The notes under the pieces are model-generated. The model was not told the DNA's origin. It worked only from the letters and a program-made list of their open reading frames with translations, and searched no databases. Shown in pieces: positions 31,434-35,666 of a stretch of DNA of 35,666 nt. Positions within the stretch are counted from its first letter, which is position 1. Each line of letters opens with the position of its first letter. Both the position numbers and the translations under genes were made by a program. Origin of the DNA: an uncultured Erysipelotrichaceae bacterium (lineage in GTDB: Bacteria; Bacillota_I; Bacilli_A; Erysipelotrichales; Erysipelotrichaceae); NCBI GenBank assembly GCA_944325935.1, contig CALVCF010000055.1:1-35666 (forward strand). The letters run 5' to 3'.

Positions 31434-32468
31434 CTACCCCTTATATTCATTAGCCCTGAGCTGCCCGCAGGCGGCATCAATATCGACACCTCTTCTTTGT
31501 CTCAAAGTCACGGCGACCCCTCTTTTCTTAAGCATATCATAAAAACCAAGAGCCTTGAGATCGCTCGTGCCGCGATAGGAATTTTCACTTACATTATTAT
31601 AGGGGATGAGATTGATATAGGCATTAAGACCCTTTAATAAAGCAGCCAGCTCATCAGCTTCTTTGCTAGAATCATTGACCCCTTCTAATAATAGATATTC
31701 AAAAGTCAAACGACGATTGTGATATGCGCTGTATTCTCTTAAGGCCGCAAATAGATCTTTTAAAGGATAGGCCTTATTGATGGGCATTAACTTGGAACGC
31801 AATTCGTCATTAGGCGCATGTAAAGATATAGCCAGATTAAATGGCTTTTCTTCTTTGGCAAAACGTCGGATCCCATCGACCAGTCCACAGGTCGAGATCG
31901 AAATATGACGTGCTCCGATTTCAATAGCCTTAGGGTCATTGATGATATATAAGGCCTTCATAAGCTCGTCATAATTATCGAAAGGCTCTCCCGTTCCCAT
32001 AACAACAATATTAGATAGACGTTTATCTTCTTTATTCAAATACCGTTTGGACCATAAGACTTGGGCAATGATCTCGCCTGATGTGAGGTTACGCTGTTTC
32101 TTTAAAAGACCGCTGGCACAAAAACTGCAGCCCATGTTGCAGCCGACCTGGGTTGAGATACAAACACTATAGCCATAATCAAAGGCCATTAAAACTGTCT
32201 CGATCAAAGCGCCGTCAAATAGCTCAAACAAAAACTTGACGGTACCGTCGCTAGAGATTTGCTGTTTTTTGAGTTTTAAGGGATCGATCACAAAATCAGC
32301 TTCCAATTCTTGGATCAATTCCTTATTGAGATTATGCATCGCGGCAAAACAGTCAACTTCTTTACGATAAAGCCATTCGTAAATTTGTTTGGCCTTAAAA
32401 GGCTTATAGGATTTTGCTAAAACATAGGAAGTTAATTCTTCTAAACTGAGATCATAAATTGTTTGCAT
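31434..32468 (-). CDS. rlmN: Dual-specificity 23S rRNA/tRNA adenine-C2 methyltransferase
   Basis: A radical-SAM enzyme that methylates A2503 of 23S rRNA and A37 of some tRNAs. The 344 aa have the N-terminal helical domain with KAKQIYEWLYRK, the radical-SAM CNMGCSFC motif (Cys110, 114, 117), VVMGTGEPFDNYD, and the second catalytic Cys in DAACGQL (Cys334). The start ATG is 32468, 21 bp after the true rsmB stop. It follows rsmB as in other Bacillota. Confidence 0.95.
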   Translation of the reverse strand: MQTIYDLSLEELTSYVLAKSYKPFKAKQIYEWLYRKEVDCFAAMHNLNKELIQELEADFVIDPLKLKKQQISSDGTVKFLFELFDGALIETVLMAFDYGYSVCISTQVGCNMGCSFCASGLLKKQRNLTSGEIIAQVLWSKRYLNKEDKRLSNIVVMGTGEPFDNYDELMKALYIINDPKAIEIGARHISISTCGLVDGIRRFAKEEKPFNLAISLHAPNDELRSKLMPINKAYPLKDLFAALREYSAYHNRRLTFEYLLLEGVNDSSKEADELAALLKGLNAYINLIPYNNVSENSYRGTSDLKALGFYDMLKKRGVAVTLRQRRGVDIDAACGQLRANEYKG

Positions 32469-32489
32469 GCATCTATCTTAGCATAAGGT

Positions 32490-33670
32490 CTAAGCTTTAT
32501 AAAGAACTGCCACATAGAAAAAATCCGCATCTTCCCGCTCGATCAAAAGATGATCTTCTAAAAGCGCAAAGTCATTATGTCTTTTTAAAAAGGAAGCAAT
32601 TTGTTTTTCATTTTCCTTGCGATTGAGTGTGCAGGTCGCATAAACAAGTCGACCCCTTTTTTGAGGGCGATAGCCGCCGAATCTAAAAGAGCAGTTTGAA
32701 CCTTGATGATATCATCCAGATCAGCGCTGGTCAGATGATACTTCAGATCGCTCTTGCGCTTTAAAACGCCAAGACCGCTACATGGAGCATCCAGCAAAAT
32801 CTTATCGAAGGTTTCAGGATATAGATCAGCGATCTTAACAGCGTCGATATTCATATATTCGATATCTAAAAAGCCGAGGTGCTTGGCTCCCTTTTTTACT
32901 AATTCAAGGCGATGAGCGTGAATGTCGTTGGCAAAAGCTTTGATCTTAAGACCTTGATCAAGGCAATTAAAAAGTTTAGTACCGGGAGCACTACACATAT
33001 CTAATAAACTGTCATTGTCTTGAAGATCAAGATAGTGATAGATTAAGGCGCTATGAAAGTCTTGCACATAATAGTAGCCTTTTTTGAATTCGCTTGTATT
33101 GATCAAGCTTTTTTGCGCACAAAAACTATCTTCATTCAAAACGGTAATGTCTTTAAGATCATCATAGCTGCACCTTGAGTGATTGAGGCGATAAAAAACA
33201 CTGGGACGGCATAAAAAATTAGCCAGGATCTTTTCATAGTTTTCAGGGTACTGTGCTTTAAATAGCATATAAAGCCACAAAGGCATGCTGTAATTGATAT
33301 GGGGTTCAATGCTGAAACTAAGCTCATCGCTCATCTTCTTGAGCATCGCGATCACAAAATCTGCTTGACCTTTTTTGACAAGTTTCGGATATTCGCTGCC
33401 CAAAATATAATTATCGTGTTTCAGGTAATACTTTTCATAAGCCATCATCGCCAAGACAATGCGCATTTCCATCGCCGGTCTTTTAGAATAAAAGCCTTTA
33501 AATTGAAATTCGAGCAGATCAAAGTTGCGCAGACAACCATTAACAAGTTCGGTAACAAAAAAACGATCTACTTCTTTTAGCGTTTTTAATTCTTTTCGCA
33601 ATAACAGATTCGCATACTCTTTCTTAATAAGAGACGCTTTTAAGATATTTAAGGCAACAAGTCGTGACAT
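32490..33670 (-). pseudogene. rsmB: 16S rRNA (cytosine-967-C5)-methyltransferase, frameshifted near the C-terminus
   Basis: RsmB has an N-terminal NusB-like RNA-binding domain (about 1-130) and a C-terminal Rossmann methyltransferase. This copy keeps LLDMCSAPGTK (SAM motif) and DAPCSGLG, but after ALKKG the frame goes off and ends at 32585 with MRPAHSIARKMKNKLLPF. In the next frame the expected sequence continues: RLVYATCTLNRKENEKQ and on to a TAG at 32490. The break is in a run of six A and four G (sense; 32653-32662); one extra G would restore LKKGGRLVYATCTLN and about 393 aa. The lost part holds the catalytic Cys of the TCTLN motif, so the truncated form should be inactive. The cause is a sequencing indel or a true mutation. 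Confidence 0.88.
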
Positions 33671-33676
33671 ACTATT

Positions 33677-35666
33677 TTACTCCAGATACAAGGGATCAAG
33701 ATCGACCTTGAGCGTCGATTGATGATTGAGAACGAAACGGTGGACGAGTTCATTAAGTCCATCCAGCAAAGGTGCTATCTCAGTTGTCTTAATGGTTAGA
33801 CGATAGCGATAATGCAGATACTGCCTGCTCAATTTATAAGGGGCATAGGTTTTAAGACCCAAAGAGGTGAGTTCACTATATAGGTCATCGGCATCCTGTT
33901 TGACCCTTTCTTCACTAGTCGATCTTAAAAATATACAAAGCAAATGCGTATATGGCGGATACTTGCCTCTTTTTCTGAAATTCATCTCACGATTATAGAA
34001 ATAATAATAATCCTGCCTTAATACAGCTTTTAAGACATAATGTTCAGGATTATAAGCAGCGATCAAAACTTGACCCTTCAGATCTTTACGGCCCGAACGT
34101 CCGGAAGCTTGCATCAACAAGTCAAAGGTCGTCTCGCAAGAGTTATAATCTTCTCTTAAAAGACCGGCATCAGCGTTAAGAATACCCACCAATGCTACAT
34201 TAGCGAAATCCAAGCCCTTTGCGACCATTTGGGTTCCGACCAGAATCTGATACTTGCCGCTGGCAAAATCATTCAGAATCATTTCATGGGGATGTTTAAC
34301 GCTGATATTGTCGGCATCCATTCGTACGATCTTAAGTCCTTGTTTGAGCTTGGCCAATTCTTCTACGACCCGCTTAGTGCCAAAACCCAAGCGGACGAGC
34401 TTATAAGAACCGCACTTGGGACAACGTTTTGGCATTTTGTATTCACGACCGCAGACATGACACTTTAGGCGATCGAGATCCTGATGATAGGAAAGAGAAA
34501 CATCGCAATCATGGCACATCAAAACTTCATTGCAATCCTCGCACTTAACAATTGGAGCATAGCCGCGCCGGTTGAGCAGGATGATCGCTTGCTCGCCGCG
34601 GTCTAGCACCTTAAGAAGCTCTGTTTTAAAAAGATCCGGTAAAATTGAAGCTCCCCTTTTGATCTCCTTGTTTAGATCGACGATCTTGATATCCAAGGGC
34701 TTAGGGTTGATCCGCTGCTTAAGCTCATAAAGAGCATAATCCTTTCTCAATGCTCTAGTAAAGTCTTCTAGAGATGGCGTGGCACTGGCCAAAAGGACCT
34801 GTGCTTTTCGATCATACGCAATCTTAAAAGCCACGTTTTTAGCGTTATAACAGGGGGTGGAGTCCTGTTTATAGGAATGGTCGTGTTCTTCATCGATTAT
34901 GATAAGGCCTAAACGTTTAAGCGGTAGAAAGACACTTGATCTAGTCCCGATTACGATATCGACCTTATCATTTAAAACTTTTTGATATTCCTCAAAGCGT
35001 TTGCCATCACTTAAATATGAATGGTAGATCGCAATATTGGAAAAATGTTCCTGAACATTCCTGATCATTTGCGAGGTCAACCCGATCTCTGGCACCAGAA
35101 TAAGCACTTGCTCGCCTTTTTCGATCCGATCTTTCGCCAAATAGTAGTAGACCTCGCTTTTACCACTGCCGGTCACTCCAAATAAAAGCGAAATCATCTT
35201 AGTCTCATTTTTAAGACCTTGATAGACTCGGTCTTGGTCGGCAGTCAATTCTTTAAAAGCCTCGTATTTGATCTTGTTTTGATTGAAATCGTCCTCCTGT
35301 TTTAAAATTAGCGCTCCTTTTTCAATCAGTTTATTGACGATTGCCTGCGAATACTTGCGCGCCGCACTTAATTCCATGCCGTTTTTTAGGGAAGCCAGGA
35401 TCTCTAGCTGGCGCTTAGTCAAAAGCGATTTGTCATATGATGGATCAAGAAAGATAACGTTCTTGGATTTGTGTTCAACTTTTTTCTTCGAGGTCTTAAG
35501 TGCTTTAGGTAGGATCGTGTTCAAGCAGGCAATAAAAGGAGCTAAGGTCACCTTTGCAAGCCATTTAGCTAAGGCATATTGCTCATTGTCAATGATCGAT
35601 TCATGATCGACTATCTCGGCGATCGTCTGAAGCTGGTACCCATATTTATATTCTCTATCCTTTACA
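33677..35666 (-). CDS. priA: Primosomal protein N' (PriA helicase), 5' end beyond window
   Basis: A 3'-5' helicase that restarts stalled replication forks. The frame stays open to the right edge: codons before the internal GTG at 35551 read EYKYGYQLQTIAEIVDHESI and LAKWLAKVTLAPF, matching the DNA-binding domain, so the annotated part is about 660 aa and lacks perhaps 60-90 N-terminal residues. Visible motifs are Walker A GVTGSGKSE, IIDEEHDHSYKQ, LASATPSLE, LLNRRGYAP, the two-zinc cluster CEDCNEVLMCHDC...CHVC...CPKC, VGTQMVAKGLDF and QASGRSGR. rsmB follows 6 bp downstream; the def and fmt genes that usually sit between are absent. Confidence 0.95.
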   Translation of the reverse strand, partial: VKDREYKYGYQLQTIAEIVDHESIIDNEQYALAKWLAKVTLAPFIACLNTILPKALKTSKKKVEHKSKNVIFLDPSYDKSLLTKRQLEILASLKNGMELSAARKYSQAIVNKLIEKGALILKQEDDFNQNKIKYEAFKELTADQDRVYQGLKNETKMISLLFGVTGSGKSEVYYYLAKDRIEKGEQVLILVPEIGLTSQMIRNVQEHFSNIAIYHSYLSDGKRFEEYQKVLNDKVDIVIGTRSSVFLPLKRLGLIIIDEEHDHSYKQDSTPCYNAKNVAFKIAYDRKAQVLLASATPSLEDFTRALRKDYALYELKQRINPKPLDIKIVDLNKEIKRGASILPDLFKTELLKVLDRGEQAIILLNRRGYAPIVKCEDCNEVLMCHDCDVSLSYHQDLDRLKCHVCGREYKMPKRCPKCGSYKLVRLGFGTKRVVEELAKLKQGLKIVRMDADNISVKHPHEMILNDFASGKYQILVGTQMVAKGLDFANVALVGILNADAGLLREDYNSCETTFDLLMQASGRSGRKDLKGQVLIAAYNPEHYVLKAVLRQDYYYFYNREMNFRKRGKYPPYTHLLCIFLRSTSEERVKQDADDLYSELTSLGLKTYAPYKLSRQYLHYRYRLTIKTTEIAPLLDGLNELVHRFVLNHQSTLKVDLDPLYLE

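Noticed and set aside
1-35666. CRISPR arrays, prophage genes or defence islands
   Set aside because: No regularly spaced repeats, integrases, phage structural genes or nuclease clusters were seen; apart from the intron end, gene content is core.

Overview
The window looks like a chromosomal core region of a low-GC Bacillota, possibly near the Erysipelotrichia (inferred from protein character and gene order, not tested). Supporting signs are T-box leaders, an L20-type infC leader, a PyrR-like RNA hairpin, strong AGGAGG ribosome sites, and the conserved block priA-rsmB-rlmN-stp-pknB-rsgA-rpe facing rpmB. Nearly everything is on the minus strand. The exceptions are tRNA-Leu (9244), a choline-kinase-like/lipid-kinase pair (13942-15658) and rpmB (27224).

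Layout from left to right. 1-221: 5' end of a group II (IIC-like) intron, inserted directly behind the terminator of tldD-tldE; tldE carries a homopolymer frameshift. 2974-3064: tRNA-Ser. 3107-7327: an ABC uptake system of the TrpXYZ type with two paralogous binding lipoproteins, each behind its own T-box; the specifier codons read as UAC (Tyr) and UUC (Phe). 7371-8959: a small membrane protein and corA, the latter behind a 26-codon leader ORF with mutually exclusive hairpins. 9081-9711: tRNA-Lys, tRNA-Leu and tRNA-Glu. 9731-10968: L20 leader, infC (apparent AUC start), rpmI and rplT. 10995-13924: rdgB, a DUF1461-like gene, trmL, murI and a phosphoesterase, all overlapping. 13942-15658: the plus-strand pair. 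15634-20876: rsmE, mtaB, a MurE-like ligase, deoC, rpsU and phoH. 20906-22300: uracil permease with a PyrR-like hairpin. 22338-24674: CNNM/CorC-type transporter with an overlapping 20-codon leader ORF, a methyltransferase and an acetyltransferase. 24753-27105: ftsA-ftsZ. 27224-35666: rpmB facing the priA-to-rpe operon; rsmB is frameshifted and priA runs off the right edge.

Most notable: both genes tied to divalent-cation (Mg2+) transport are preceded by short ORFs with good ribosome sites and an Asp...Pro N-terminus, a set-up that recalls enterobacterial mgtL. The paired T-boxes suggest one transporter core fed by two binding proteins under separate tyrosine and phenylalanine control. Three or four genes (rsmE, ftsA, the choline-kinase-like gene, perhaps rdgB) have a -10 element only 6-8 nt before the start codon and may be leaderless. 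Two frameshifts (tldE, rsmB) both sit in homopolymers, so sequencing error and real gene decay must be separated first.
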